Assembly (NCBI GenBank): GCA_045638525.1
Contig: JAZUBQ010000001.1
Location: 1 to 64,000 of the forward strand
Source: SIG452 sp045638525
GTDB lineage: Bacteria; Bacillota; Clostridia; UMGS1840
Length of the DNA: 64,000 nucleotides
Direction: 5' to 3'
In this document: positions 41,113 through 50,539 of the stretch, piece after piece
Layout of the letters: each line of letters begins with the position of its first letter
How positions within the stretch are numbered: the first letter of the stretch is position 1
Notes under the pieces: generated by a model
Databases searched by the model: none
Told to the model about the DNA's origin: nothing
What the model saw: only the letters and a program-made list of their open reading frames with translations
Program-made: the position numbers and the translations under genes

Positions 41113-41835
41113 TTAAAACTCCTGCATCCGGCGAAATTCCTCGGTCATTTCACCGTTTTCGTCATAGAGAATCAAAGGTGGCAGACAATCCATCCAGATG
41201 CCCCCGTTTTTCACAGCTTCCACCAAAAACAAATTTGCATCTTTTTTTGCATTGCCGTATACCAACCGCAGTCGTTTGGGTTCCAAACGGTTTGCACGAA
41301 GCAGGCTGAGGATTTCTGCCAAATTTTGCGAACGCTGAATCAAAAAGATTTTGCCTCCGTCCCGAAGAATACGATAGGCTTTTTGAAACAAAATAGTATG
41401 AGAAAACTGCTCGGTATGCCGGGCAGTTTTTAAATTCTCGTTTTGACTGACTTTTCCGCTTTTCGTAAGAAAATAGGGCGGATTGACAGTAATAACATCT
41501 GCCATCATTTGTTCCCCAACCAAAAAGTCGCCGATATCACTGCAATAAAAGCGACACTTTTCTTCTATGCCGTTACAGATGGCGGTTTTTCGGGATAATT
41601 CACTCATGACAGGGTCAATTTCCACAAAGTGAATCTCTTTTGGATTGTATAACAGATGACAAAAAAATCCAACTGCTCCTGTGCCGGAACAGATATCAAA
41701 GAGTATGTCTTTTTTTCGAACTTTGGCAAAGCGGGACAAAAGAACCGCATCGGTGCCAAATTTAAAAGAATCTTCCCGTTGGAAAATAGTGAAATTTTCA
41801 TTGATATGCGATGAAATTTCCCTGTTTGCTTCCAA
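41113..41835 (-). CDS. trmN6: tRNA1(Val) A37 N6-methyltransferase family protein
   Basis: 240 residues from TTG 41835, GGGAGTG upstream. SAM motif ILFDICSGTGAVGFFCH and catalytic NPPY in VITVNPPYFLTKSGK mark an N6-adenine methyltransferase of the TrmN6/YabB type. The order trmN6-rsmI is the usual yabB-yabC arrangement in Firmicutes. The exact tRNA target is not known in this lineage. Confidence 0.9.
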   Translation of the reverse strand: MEANREISSHINENFTIFQREDSFKFGTDAVLLSRFAKVRKKDILFDICSGTGAVGFFCHLLYNPKEIHFVEIDPVMSELSRKTAICNGIEEKCRFYCSDIGDFLVGEQMMADVITVNPPYFLTKSGKVSQNENLKTARHTEQFSHTILFQKAYRILRDGGKIFLIQRSQNLAEILSLLRANRLEPKRLRLVYGNAKKDANLFLVEAVKNGGIWMDCLPPLILYDENGEMTEEFRRMQEF

Positions 41836-41849
41836 CTTTACACACTCCC

Positions 41850-42665
41850 TTAATATTTTTGAAGAATTTCTAAAATTTCCCGTTTATAGGGAACTGAAAG
41901 ATTATCTCTTAAAAAGTTCTCGATATATTTTTGCTGATCTTTGGTTAAACCGTCCTGCATCATCATTTTTGTTACTTTCAAAATGTCAGCAGTGGACACT
42001 GCGCTCTGACACAAAGAAATGATTCTGGTTTTATCCGCCGGAGACATATTTTTTAAAGCTCTTGCCAGATGTGCTCCCGAAAAAACGCCCATTGTCGTTT
42101 TCACTGACTGAATTTCAGTGTTATTTTTGTCATTCGCCGAAGCATCTTCGCTTTGGGAAGAAGGAACCACAGCACCTGTTTCCGTTTTTTGGGATATTGA
42201 ATCTTTGGACGGCTGTTTGGAAGCAGAGTTCTTGGAACCAGAAGATGTTTCAGATTGACCGGTTTTATCAGAACCCGATGTTTTTTCCTTCTGCGTCCCC
42301 TTACCGTTTCCGGAAGGTTTGGAATCTGTGGCAGAATCCGTTTTTTCCGATTCATTTGATTGTGAAAACTCATCGGTTTTGGCGGAATCATCCGCTGTTG
42401 TCAAACTGCCCGAATCTACCTCACCGGATGATTCTCCGGAATCCCCGTCCGACTGTGGTTCAGATTCTCCGGAAATTTCCAACTGATCCAACGATTCAAA
42501 AAGCGACTGTTCCAATTTAACGAAGGCATCCATATGGTGATCCACAATGTAATCGAACACCATCGGTGCTACATAGGGGTATGCAATTTTATACGCAAGA
42601 TATCCTGCTAAAATCAGGCAAATAAGAATCAGAAAAATTCTTCCTACAATTTTCAAAGAAAGCAT
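41850..42665 (-). CDS. Membrane-anchored serine/acid-rich protein, unknown function
   Basis: 271 residues, ATG 42665. One N-terminal membrane anchor (IFLILICLILAGYLAYKIAY) is followed by an approximately 115-residue disordered stretch rich in Ser, Asp, Glu, Lys and Gly. A compact helical C-terminal domain of about 80 residues comes last (MGVFSGAHLARALKNMSPA, DGLTKDQQKYIENFLRDNL). It is not recognised. It lies between trmN6 and the metallophosphatase-like gene, closely spaced on the same strand, so it may be co-transcribed. Confidence 0.65.
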   Translation of the reverse strand: MLSLKIVGRIFLILICLILAGYLAYKIAYPYVAPMVFDYIVDHHMDAFVKLEQSLFESLDQLEISGESEPQSDGDSGESSGEVDSGSLTTADDSAKTDEFSQSNESEKTDSATDSKPSGNGKGTQKEKTSGSDKTGQSETSSGSKNSASKQPSKDSISQKTETGAVVPSSQSEDASANDKNNTEIQSVKTTMGVFSGAHLARALKNMSPADKTRIISLCQSAVSTADILKVTKMMMQDGLTKDQQKYIENFLRDNLSVPYKREILEILQKY

Positions 42666-42683
42666 CCCCTTTCCGAAACACCA

Positions 42684-44666
42684 TTAAGCAACTCTGGCCA
42701 TCAGTTTGATAATCAGAATCAAAATCATCACCACGAAGGCAAATACCACTGCAATGGTCAGAAGAAGCATAGTATAGCTTTCCTGATTATCGGTCAACTC
42801 CATTCGTTCAGCCTGATACTCAGGATATTCTTCTGTATAATTTAAGTATTCCAAAAGTGCCTGACCTTCCGAATCGTATTCTTCCAGCACCGGCTGCATT
42901 TCAAAAATGCCATAATCATTTTGCCCGGACAGAATTCCGCTGTTACTTGCAACAATCAAAGAAGTTCTATCATCACTGAGATTTAAGGTGACACCGTTAT
43001 CCAATGTCATTTTAACCACACGTTTTCCGGGTTCATTGCTCAAATTGACCTGTACGTGAATTCCGGAAAGATGCGGGAATTTATCAGTAGCAGATACAGG
43101 GTCCACCGTTCCGTCTTCCAACACGGTAATACCGGACAATCCGCTTTCCAATGCAGTTTTTAAAATTTTCGGTGTAACTTTTTTTGTTTGAATGGTATGG
43201 TTTTTCGGCAATATCGACAGAATGTTGGCTTTGGTGATGTCCCCTTTGGAAATTCCCGTAGCAATGCTTCCGGCATCTACCAGTGCAACAGTGGCTTTGG
43301 TTTTTTCACGATAAGCGTCTGCAATGAAATTTCCCAACGGATGAGAGCGGAACAAAATATCATCCGTATAACCAATGTCCACTTTCGATACGGCAACACA
43401 TTCTTTCAAAAATTCATTTTGCTGTGCAACGATTGAATTTTCCAAAGCAACCAGATTTTCATCCAGAGGGAGATTTTTGGTTCCTTCAAAGAACCATTGT
43501 GTGGTGGAAAAGCTTGTAATCTGTTTCCCTGCACCAAACTCCAAATCCAACTGAATCAGCTGTTTTCCGCCTTCACCGGAATTGATAATCATAGTATCCC
43601 CGATAAAACGACCGCTTTCTTCCACATGGTCATGTCCGTCTAAAATATAATCGATGCCGGAAACGAAAGCGGCAATCTGGTCAACACTGGAACTGGACTG
43701 ATTGCCCATATGACTCAACGCAATAATAACGTCTGCGCCTTTCTGTTTTAACGCATTTACGCTTGCCTGCGCCATTTTGCTGGCATCTTCAAGATAAACA
43801 TCGCTTAAATCCTGCAAACCGGTCGACAATCGAAGGTCAGGATTCAAAAGAGAGAAAAATCCGACTTTGATTCCCTGCATCTCAATCACAATGTTGTCTC
43901 CGAGCACAGGAATACGATCCAATCCGGTTGTTACATTGGTGGAAAGCATATGGAACGCAGCTCTGGCTTTTACGTCACGAACCACTGCAACACCATGTGC
44001 AAGATCGGTTTCCCCAATCCCTGCAACATGATAACCGGTTGCATTCATAAGGGAGAGAATGGCATCCACACTTCCTTCGGATACAAACTGACCGGAAGAT
44101 AAGTAGTCACCGCCGTCCACCAAAATGCAGTTGGGAACAGAACGTGCAATCGCATTGATACCGGAATAACCTAACGCGCCGGTTTCTTCATTACGCTGAA
44201 AGTTTCCGTGAATGTCTGTGGTAAATAAAATCGAAACATCTGCTTTTCCTAAGTAGGGCTGAGGTTCCGGAGTAGGAACAGCTTCTGCTTCCGCAGTTTC
44301 CCCTTCAACAGTCACTGCAGGTGTTGTAGCAACGGCTGCGGGAGCCGGAGCAGCAGGTGCAACGGGTGCAGGAGCCGCAGTTGCCACAGGGGCAGCGGTT
44401 GCCGTCACAGATTCCACCTCTGCAGATTGCTCAGACGCCGGAGTGGGTGTGGGGGTACGTGAAATCAAGGTAGGAGCAACGGTATGAACCGGAGTTGCCA
44501 CCGGAGTCTCTACCGTTTGCTGAGCAGCTTGGCCTGCATCAGATGCCGCACTTCCCTGTTCTGTCGTAACAGCAGAAGGGTTCGCAATCTGTTCCATAAC
44601 AGGTGCTGCCGAAACTCCAAGCACAGTCACATATATCATCAACAACAATAACACAAATTTTCTCAT
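42684..44666 (-). CDS. 5'-nucleotidase/metallophosphatase-like surface protein with altered active site
   Basis: 660 residues. Signal peptide, a Thr/Pro/Ala-rich linker (about 25-145), a metallophosphatase domain, the 5'-nucleotidase C-terminal domain (HPLGNFIADAYREKTKATVA) and a C-terminal membrane span. DxH (FTTDIHGN), GGDYLSSGQ, ALSHMGNQ and DGHDHVEE are present. The GNHE(F)D motif, with its metal Asn and catalytic His, reads GIGETDLAHG instead. Nucleotide hydrolysis is therefore doubtful. Its neighbours are an SLH protein and a serine-rich membrane protein. Confidence 0.82.
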   Translation of the reverse strand: MRKFVLLLLMIYVTVLGVSAAPVMEQIANPSAVTTEQGSAASDAGQAAQQTVETPVATPVHTVAPTLISRTPTPTPASEQSAEVESVTATAAPVATAAPAPVAPAAPAPAAVATTPAVTVEGETAEAEAVPTPEPQPYLGKADVSILFTTDIHGNFQRNEETGALGYSGINAIARSVPNCILVDGGDYLSSGQFVSEGSVDAILSLMNATGYHVAGIGETDLAHGVAVVRDVKARAAFHMLSTNVTTGLDRIPVLGDNIVIEMQGIKVGFFSLLNPDLRLSTGLQDLSDVYLEDASKMAQASVNALKQKGADVIIALSHMGNQSSSSVDQIAAFVSGIDYILDGHDHVEESGRFIGDTMIINSGEGGKQLIQLDLEFGAGKQITSFSTTQWFFEGTKNLPLDENLVALENSIVAQQNEFLKECVAVSKVDIGYTDDILFRSHPLGNFIADAYREKTKATVALVDAGSIATGISKGDITKANILSILPKNHTIQTKKVTPKILKTALESGLSGITVLEDGTVDPVSATDKFPHLSGIHVQVNLSNEPGKRVVKMTLDNGVTLNLSDDRTSLIVASNSGILSGQNDYGIFEMQPVLEEYDSEGQALLEYLNYTEEYPEYQAERMELTDNQESYTMLLLTIAVVFAFVVMILILIIKLMARVA

Positions 44667-44712
44667 TTTTATAACCGTTCCTTTCTATATCAAAAACGAA
44701 ATCAACCGTCAC

Positions 44713-45771
44713 TTACGGTGACTGCAACACCATAGTAAGCACTTTGGACGCTTCTGCCCGGGTTGCCAATTTGTGAGGATAAAAATATCCGTTTTCATAT
44801 CCTCTCACACAACCAGCTTGTTGCAGTTTTGAAATCGGGTCATATGCAAAATTTGCAAATTCTGAAAAGTCTAAAAATTCCACACCGGGTTCCACTTTTG
44901 TCAGAAGAATGTCACTGCGACGACACGCACGGTAAATAATCGCACAAAGCTCTTGTCTGGTTACCGGTGCATCCGGACAAAATTCACTATCATAAATCCA
45001 GGGGAACAAAGAAAAATACTCTGCCGTCAGTAAATCCTGATAATACCACGCCCGGGGATTCACATCCGGAAACGAACTGGTCTCATAATGGTAAGAAGTA
45101 TCTAAAAACGCCTTTGTCACCAAATGAGTCAATTCTGCACGGGTGATTGGCTGTTCGGGGCGATAAGTTCCGTCAGCATATCCGCAGATTAACTCATGGT
45201 CATATAACCAGCCAATGTATGGCAATGCCCATTCATAACCCGACAAATCGGAAAAAGGAGCTTGTACCACCGGCTGTGGTGTGGGAGTCGGAGTATTTTC
45301 GGAAACTACAGGTTCCTCCGGCGGTGTTTCGTCACAAACTTCATCATCTTCTTCCGGCGGAACATACGCCAGATTGTTCCCCATAACCGAAAGGAAGAAA
45401 ATTTCCATGCTGTCCGGCACAGAACCGGTTTCTGCCATATAGACTACTTCCTCCTGAAAGCTACGGTCAAAAGCAACCACCACGGGAGCATACTCTTCTT
45501 TCTGGAAGATATACATAAACAAAAGTCCTAAGAAGAAGTATTCCAGATTTTCTCTGTCATCCGGCTTTTGCAATTTATCTGCTTCTTCATCTAAAATATC
45601 CATAAATTCTTTAATCATGGCATCCTGCAGACCGCCGTCCCGAAAACGCTCAATCAAACCGGGATCCATACTTAAAAGAACTTCATAGGTTGATACATTC
45701 CTTGCAAAGCAAACAGAAACCTGTGAAATCAAAATCAAAACAGCCAAACACAAGGCAATCAATTTTTTCAC
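44713..45771 (-). CDS. S-layer homology (SLH) domain protein
   Basis: 352 residues from GTG 45771 with AAGGAG ten bases upstream. A signal peptide ends near CFARN. An unknown helical domain (about 25-155) precedes a short Thr/Pro linker and three SLH repeats: WALPYIGWLYDHELICGYAD, ITRAELTHLVTKAF, VTRQELCAIIYRA, and CVRGYENGYFYPHKLATRAE. SLH domains bind pyruvylated wall polymer and hold the protein at the cell surface. It is first in a minus-strand surface cluster. Confidence 0.9.
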   Translation of the reverse strand: MKKLIALCLAVLILISQVSVCFARNVSTYEVLLSMDPGLIERFRDGGLQDAMIKEFMDILDEEADKLQKPDDRENLEYFFLGLLFMYIFQKEEYAPVVVAFDRSFQEEVVYMAETGSVPDSMEIFFLSVMGNNLAYVPPEEDDEVCDETPPEEPVVSENTPTPTPQPVVQAPFSDLSGYEWALPYIGWLYDHELICGYADGTYRPEQPITRAELTHLVTKAFLDTSYHYETSSFPDVNPRAWYYQDLLTAEYFSLFPWIYDSEFCPDAPVTRQELCAIIYRACRRSDILLTKVEPGVEFLDFSEFANFAYDPISKLQQAGCVRGYENGYFYPHKLATRAEASKVLTMVLQSP

Positions 45772-45829
45772 ACTCTGTCAACTCCTTTGGAAAAATTTTC
45801 GCAGTTTTATCCTACAAACCACCAATTAT

Positions 45830-45858
45830 ATTTTACTTTATTTTTACGGTTTCGTCAA
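45830..45858 (-). promoter_or_regulatory. Promoter of the SLH gene
   Basis: TTGACG (45858-45853), 17-bp spacer, TAAAAT (45835-45830) on the minus strand. Confidence 0.68.
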
Positions 45859-45929
45859 GTTATTTTTCAAAAGATTCCGCTAAAAATTATGTTTTCTTTG
45901 TGTATTTTTCTTCTTTTGCCAAAAAAAGA

Positions 45930-45958
45930 TTGACGATGAAAATTTTTCGTACTATAAT
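45930..45958 (+). promoter_or_regulatory. Promoter of the NAGPA-domain gene
   Basis: TTGACG (45930-45935), 17-bp spacer, TATAAT (45953-45958). The leader is about 110 bases. With the SLH promoter it accounts for the gap 45772-46074. Confidence 0.75.
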
Positions 45959-46074
45959 AGCACCATGGATACACGCAGATTCCAACGCAACAACGAAACA
46001 ATCTTTTTTTGAACTTTCTGCTTTGTGGTTGCGTCCAATCATAGAAAAAAGACTTACATAAGGAGACTGTAACA

Positions 46075-48141
46075 ATGAAAGATTCATTTTCTTTCCCCGT
46101 AAAATTATTGACATGGATCATTATTTCCTTCCAACTGTTCTGCCTGCCATCATTGGCTGCAGATATTGTAAATACCAATACCTACCATCCGGTAAACGGC
46201 GTGGAAGTTCGTTTGGTGGAAACGGTCACAAAGGGTGAATTTTTTAACTATCAGGTGGTAAAATGTGATCTGTCCAATCCCAATCTGACCTTTACTTCTC
46301 TTTATCCCTCACAAGGAGTCGGAACCTTAAAACCCACCTTGGCAATCGGAGAAGAACACGGAGCACAGGTGGTTATGAACGCAGACTATTTCAATCGGGG
46401 GAACCAATCGGGAACCGGCTCTGCCGTTGGATATAATGCCAAAGACGGAAAAATAATCAGCAACGCTCTGGAAGAAAAAGTATACTCCTTTTCCTATAAA
46501 GAAGGCGGACAATACTCCTTTGACATTTTTTCCAATCAAATCAAAATCGGATTTGGCGGACGGGTTTATGAATATGTAAAAACCTATAATAAACACTCTT
46601 CCCTGGCAGGCGTTGCTATTTATGATTCCAATTTTGCAAAAGAATCCAAAGGTTCCCACGGAACTTTGGTGGAGCTTGTGATTGAAGATGGAATTTTAAC
46701 CGATATCCGTCGGGACAAACCGCCCGTAACCATCCCGGAAAACGGCTTTGTGTTGGCAGGATTGTCCGATTTAACCACTCTGTTCCAACAGGTACAGGTG
46801 GGAGATGCAGTCACCCTGGAAATTGTGACAACTCCCAACCTTTCTTTTGTTCCAGATTTCACGGTAGGTGGCGGTTCTTTGCTGGTAAAAGACGGAAAAA
46901 TCGTGGAGAAAATGTCTTATCCCAAATATTCCACATCCTTTCCGGCACTTGCCATTTCCAAAGACGGACAAACCATCTGGATGATTACCGCTGTCAACCA
47001 ACAGGGACTTACTCAGAAAAAGATGGCAGAACTCTGTCTTTTAGAAGGTGCCTACTATGCATTTTGTCTGGATGGCGGTGGTTCTACCCAATGTGCAGTC
47101 ATTGACAACAGCACCGGAAACCTTTCCTATATTCACGAACTGGTAGATGGTTATGAGCGTCCCATTGCCAACACAGTGGGTCTGATTTCAAACAACCCTA
47201 ATCCAAAAGCATACGGCATTGTAGTAGAACCAATGCAGGTTTATCAGAATATCCCTAAAAAGCTCAGTTTTTCTGTCTATGATGAAAACGGTGCTCCGAT
47301 AGCAATCGACGAAAGCAAACTGACAGTTTCGGTGAAACATCAAACCGCAACCGTAAACAACGGCTTCTTATACGGCAATACTCCCGGAAAAGATACCCTT
47401 ATTATTCAATATGAAACTGTGGTAAAAGAAGTGGAGCTTGACATTCTGCAACCTGCCGTATCTGCGGTAAAACAAGCAGACGGAACCTATCAGGTCATCA
47501 ATCGGGATGGCTATATCCGTTCTGTTTCATCGGAAGAATTTCAGAAAAGCAGTCAGATTCCTATTACCGAAACGTTATCGGCAACAGACCGAATGGCGGA
47601 TGTAACCGACCTCCCTCTTGCCGTGTCTTTCTATGACGGCGGAACCAAAAACAGCACATTATTTGAACGTCTGTTACCCCAAAAAACCATGGAAAAAATT
47701 CCGAATGCGGGCAACCCATTCTCGCAGGATTTGCTTGGGCATCCCTACTTGGAAATCAAGCAAATTGACAATTCGGGCGGTCGCATTTTAGGAGATGATA
47801 TGACAAATTGGAAGGCGCTGACCCAGGCGTTAACCTCCCCGAAAAATAATATTATTCTCGTAATGAAAGAGCCTCTGCTTTTCGTTCAAAACCAGGAACA
47901 TGATTTGTTTTGGAAAACACTGGAAACAGCACAAAAAAACGGAAAAAATATTCTGATTGTAAACCGGGCAAACGAAACAAAACTGCAGAAAATGCAGGAT
48001 GGAATCCGTGTAATCTCTCTCAGTCAGGAGCAAGGCACCATTGATTCCTTCTTACAGCAATACACCGGCTATTTCTCAATCTTTTGCAATGAATCTCAGA
48101 TGAGCTATCAAATTGTTTCAGAACAACTGTTTGCAGACTAA
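46075..48141 (+). CDS. Secreted phosphodiester glycosidase (NAGPA) domain protein
   Basis: 688 residues, ATG 46075 with AAGGAG upstream. Signal peptide to about residue 28 (cut near LAADI). The NAGPA/DUF2233 domain spans about 60-380: VVMNADYFNRGNQSGTG, DFTVGGGSLLVKDGK, FCLDGGGSTQCAVID and RPIANTVGLI. A C-terminal region of about 300 residues has an Ig-like part and an unknown part. The domain is that of the mammalian uncovering enzyme and cleaves GlcNAc phosphodiesters. In bacteria it is tied to wall or capsule polymers. It is followed by a membrane protein 24 bases on. Confidence 0.85.
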   Translation: MKDSFSFPVKLLTWIIISFQLFCLPSLAADIVNTNTYHPVNGVEVRLVETVTKGEFFNYQVVKCDLSNPNLTFTSLYPSQGVGTLKPTLAIGEEHGAQVVMNADYFNRGNQSGTGSAVGYNAKDGKIISNALEEKVYSFSYKEGGQYSFDIFSNQIKIGFGGRVYEYVKTYNKHSSLAGVAIYDSNFAKESKGSHGTLVELVIEDGILTDIRRDKPPVTIPENGFVLAGLSDLTTLFQQVQVGDAVTLEIVTTPNLSFVPDFTVGGGSLLVKDGKIVEKMSYPKYSTSFPALAISKDGQTIWMITAVNQQGLTQKKMAELCLLEGAYYAFCLDGGGSTQCAVIDNSTGNLSYIHELVDGYERPIANTVGLISNNPNPKAYGIVVEPMQVYQNIPKKLSFSVYDENGAPIAIDESKLTVSVKHQTATVNNGFLYGNTPGKDTLIIQYETVVKEVELDILQPAVSAVKQADGTYQVINRDGYIRSVSSEEFQKSSQIPITETLSATDRMADVTDLPLAVSFYDGGTKNSTLFERLLPQKTMEKIPNAGNPFSQDLLGHPYLEIKQIDNSGGRILGDDMTNWKALTQALTSPKNNIILVMKEPLLFVQNQEHDLFWKTLETAQKNGKNILIVNRANETKLQKMQDGIRVISLSQEQGTIDSFLQQYTGYFSIFCNESQMSYQIVSEQLFAD

Positions 48142-48165
48142 ACTATGTAAGGAAACCATCTTCTT

Positions 48166-48768
48166 ATGAATCAAAAAAACATTACCATCATTTACATTGG
48201 CATCTTATTAAATCTTGTGCTGTTTGGCGTGGCACATTATTTCAAGTTGCCTCTTTTGCCCTATCATACAGGGACCTTATACACCGCTGCTCTTCTGGGT
48301 ACCGGCGCAGGGATTTTATGTACCGCAGTTACCATGCTTTCCATCGCCTGCCTGATACACGGGCAAGAGTTTTTGTGGTTCTTGGTCAGCGGCGTTTTGA
48401 TTGCTTCTTTGGTGGGCGGTCAGCTCAAACAAAAAAGCACCCGCTTAAAAAGCTGGTGCATTGTTGCCGGTGAAGTTTTTGTATGTGATTTGTTTTTCTA
48501 TATTTTGTTCACCATTTTATTACATAACAGTATTCCCTATGATTATATGGGACAACGAATTTTTATGTTCTTTTACGAACAGGATATGGAAGAAGTGTTT
48601 GCCGTTTGTATGGCAGGAATGGGAATCGTTCTGCTATCTGCCATTCAAGCTGTTCCAACCGCTTTTGCAGCAATTTTATGTACACCGAAAAGTTGGTTGC
48701 TTCCCCAACAGGAAGCTGAAAAGCCTCTAAAACAAAAGCGCCTTAACAGCAAGCAACAAAAGCATTGA
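48166..48768 (+). CDS. Polytopic membrane protein, ECF transporter S-component-like
   Basis: 200 residues with five or six membrane spans and a basic tail (KRLNSKQQKH). LLPYHTGTLYTAALLGTGAG, then GILCTAVTMLS, resembles the DTIGT-like loop and helix of ECF S-components that capture vitamins or metals. No energising EcfA/T genes are near. The 3' end overlaps mntP convergently by 42 bases. The family call is tentative. Confidence 0.55.
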   Translation: MNQKNITIIYIGILLNLVLFGVAHYFKLPLLPYHTGTLYTAALLGTGAGILCTAVTMLSIACLIHGQEFLWFLVSGVLIASLVGGQLKQKSTRLKSWCIVAGEVFVCDLFFYILFTILLHNSIPYDYMGQRIFMFFYEQDMEEVFAVCMAGMGIVLLSAIQAVPTAFAAILCTPKSWLLPQQEAEKPLKQKRLNSKQQKH

Positions 48769-49275
48769 GCCACCAAATATCTCGGCTTTTTTCCCAAGTG
48801 CTTCTCCGAATTTTTTTCCGAGCACTACAGCAACAGCACTGATCACAAATGTGGTGACACAAATCACCGATGCCGAAAACCAAATGGAAACCTCCATAGC
48901 ACAAAAGGCAATCCCCACAGCAAACGCATCAATACTGGTTGCAATGGCCTGCAAAAAGAGAACCCCGTATGTCATGACGGTTGGTTCTTTTTTTTCGTCT
49001 GAATCCCGTGAAAAACCTTCCCGAAGCATCTGGATGCCCAAATATAAGAAAATCAGGAAAATAATGACACCGGAGTACCGGGTAAGCCATTTGGAAAAAA
49101 TACCGCCGGTGAAATACCCCAACAGAGGCATCAATCCCTGGAAAACGCCAAAGAATACGGGCATCATGACTTTTTTATCCCGCCCCATCCGATACACCAT
49201 TCCATTGGTGACAGAAACAGCGGCAGCATCCATACTGAGGCTGATGCCAATCATAACAATATCTATGAAACTCAT
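48727..49275 (-). CDS. mntP: Manganese efflux pump MntP
   Basis: 182 residues, six membrane spans in two repeats. Acidic residues in the membrane are in place: GISLSMDAAAVSVTNGMVYR and SIDAFAVGIAFC, the DxxA motifs of the MntP/YebN family. It exports Mn(II). No Mn-responsive yybP-ykoY riboswitch fits in the 76 bases before the start, so control by Mn is not visible here. Confidence 0.92.
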   Translation of the reverse strand: MSFIDIVMIGISLSMDAAAVSVTNGMVYRMGRDKKVMMPVFFGVFQGLMPLLGYFTGGIFSKWLTRYSGVIIFLIFLYLGIQMLREGFSRDSDEKKEPTVMTYGVLFLQAIATSIDAFAVGIAFCAMEVSIWFSASVICVTTFVISAVAVVLGKKFGEALGKKAEIFGGSMLLLLAVKALLF

Positions 49276-49351
49276 ATAGAAAATCCTCTTATTTCGAAAA
49301 AAATAAACTCTCGAATACTAAAAAATGAAACAAGTGGGCAATTTAGGTATC

Positions 49352-50236
49352 CTATTCCACATCGGATAAACCAAAGGTACGGATTTTATAAATATTGTTT
49401 CGCCAGTCACGGTTCACTTTCACCCAAAGCTCCAAATGAACTTTTTTTCCGTATTTCTTTTCTAATTCTTCTCTTGCCATCATACCGATTTTTTTAAGGA
49501 AAGCTCCGTCTTTTCCGATGATAATTCGTTTATGGCCGTCCCGTTCGCAATAAATATTGACGCCACATTTTAACAATCTTGGGCTTTCTTCCATCTGCAC
49601 GGTTTCTAAGGCAAGACCGTGAGGAATTTCCTCATTTAACAGTTTCAACAGTTTTTCTCGAATGATTTCACAAATCTGCATTCTGGGGTCAGTATCAGTT
49701 TTCATATCTTCCGGATAGAAGAAAGGACCTTCAATCAGATGTTCTTTCAAGATTTTAATTAACAAATCCACTCCATCCCGTTTTAAGGCAGAAATGGGAA
49801 TAATTTCAATAAAATCATACAATTTGGAATATTCCAAAATCACAGGTAATAATTTTTCCTTTTCGATGGTATCAATTTTATTTAATACCAAAATGGCAGG
49901 AATATTGTTTTTCTTGAAATTTTCAATGATTTTTTTCTCAATGTCACCGGGAAAACGAGGTTCCGCCACCAAAACGGTCAAGTCACAATCTGTCACCGCA
50001 CCGTTTGCCGCTGACATCATTTCCTCACCCAAACGGGTTTTGGGAGTATGAATCCCGGGGGTATCGGTGAACACAATCTGGTCGTCCCCTTGGGTTAAAA
50101 TCCCCACAATCCGATTACGGGTGGTCTGGGAGCGATAGGACACGATTGCCACTTTTTCTCCGATGATGCTGTTTAATAAGGTGGATTTTCCCGTGTTGGG
50201 GCGCCCCACCAGGGCAACAAAACCTGATCTTGTCAT
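49352..50236 (-). CDS. era: GTPase Era
   Basis: The ATG at 50236 gives 294 residues, the usual length; the longer upstream frame merely translates a repeat. G1 GRPNTGKST, G2 region TRNRIVGI, G3 DTPGIH, G4 NKID, G5 SALKRDG, then the KH domain (LALETVQMEESPR and RIIIGKDGAFLKKIG). Era binds the 3' end of 16S rRNA during 30S assembly. The GGAGGGAGAG before the start is the tail of a double-hairpin repeat. Confidence 0.96.
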   Translation of the reverse strand: MTRSGFVALVGRPNTGKSTLLNSIIGEKVAIVSYRSQTTRNRIVGILTQGDDQIVFTDTPGIHTPKTRLGEEMMSAANGAVTDCDLTVLVAEPRFPGDIEKKIIENFKKNNIPAILVLNKIDTIEKEKLLPVILEYSKLYDFIEIIPISALKRDGVDLLIKILKEHLIEGPFFYPEDMKTDTDPRMQICEIIREKLLKLLNEEIPHGLALETVQMEESPRLLKCGVNIYCERDGHKRIIIGKDGAFLKKIGMMAREELEKKYGKKVHLELWVKVNRDWRNNIYKIRTFGLSDVE

Positions 50237-50246
50237 AGGATTTTTA

Positions 50247-50301
50247 TCTCTCCCTCCGTCTTTTGCTTCGCAAAATCCACCTCCCTCGTCAGAGGGAGGT
50301 T
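50247..50301 (-). repeat. Double-hairpin repeat upstream of era
   Basis: On the minus strand: hairpin CCTCCCTC-TGAC-GAGGGAGG (50299-50280), TGGA, hairpin TTTTGC-GAA-GCAAAA (50275-50261), GACGGAGGGAG tail. It is the same design as the repeats at 26951-27003, 27380-27433 and 28157-28212. Confidence 0.75.
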
Positions 50302-50539
50302 TTTTGTTATCAAACATGCTTCTTCATTCAAATGATTCTCTGCCCAAAGTGCAGAGAAATGGATGCAGAAGTACTGCGTACGGCATTACGCTCTTCTCAA
50401 CTTCTCTATTTCCAATCGGTTTTCCCTACCAAGGCGATGAGAAATGGATTCAGAATGGGGAAACTGAACCCGTAGGGGTTACCCGAAGCCGTACCGAGTG
50501 TACGGCGAGCGGTGAAGTTAACCCATTATGCGCCATTTA
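50302..50539. repeat. Intergenic stretch with direct repeats and small hairpins
   Basis: GAGAAATGGAT-N-CAGAA occurs at 50354-50370 and 50439-50455. Short dyads include TCTGC/GCAGA, CCGTAC/GTACGG and AACCC/GGGTT. Open frames here are short and look like repeat translation. I see no gene. Confidence 0.5.

Noticed and set aside
49276..49351. yybP-ykoY manganese riboswitch before mntP
   Set aside because: The gap is too short and lacks the conserved internal loops.
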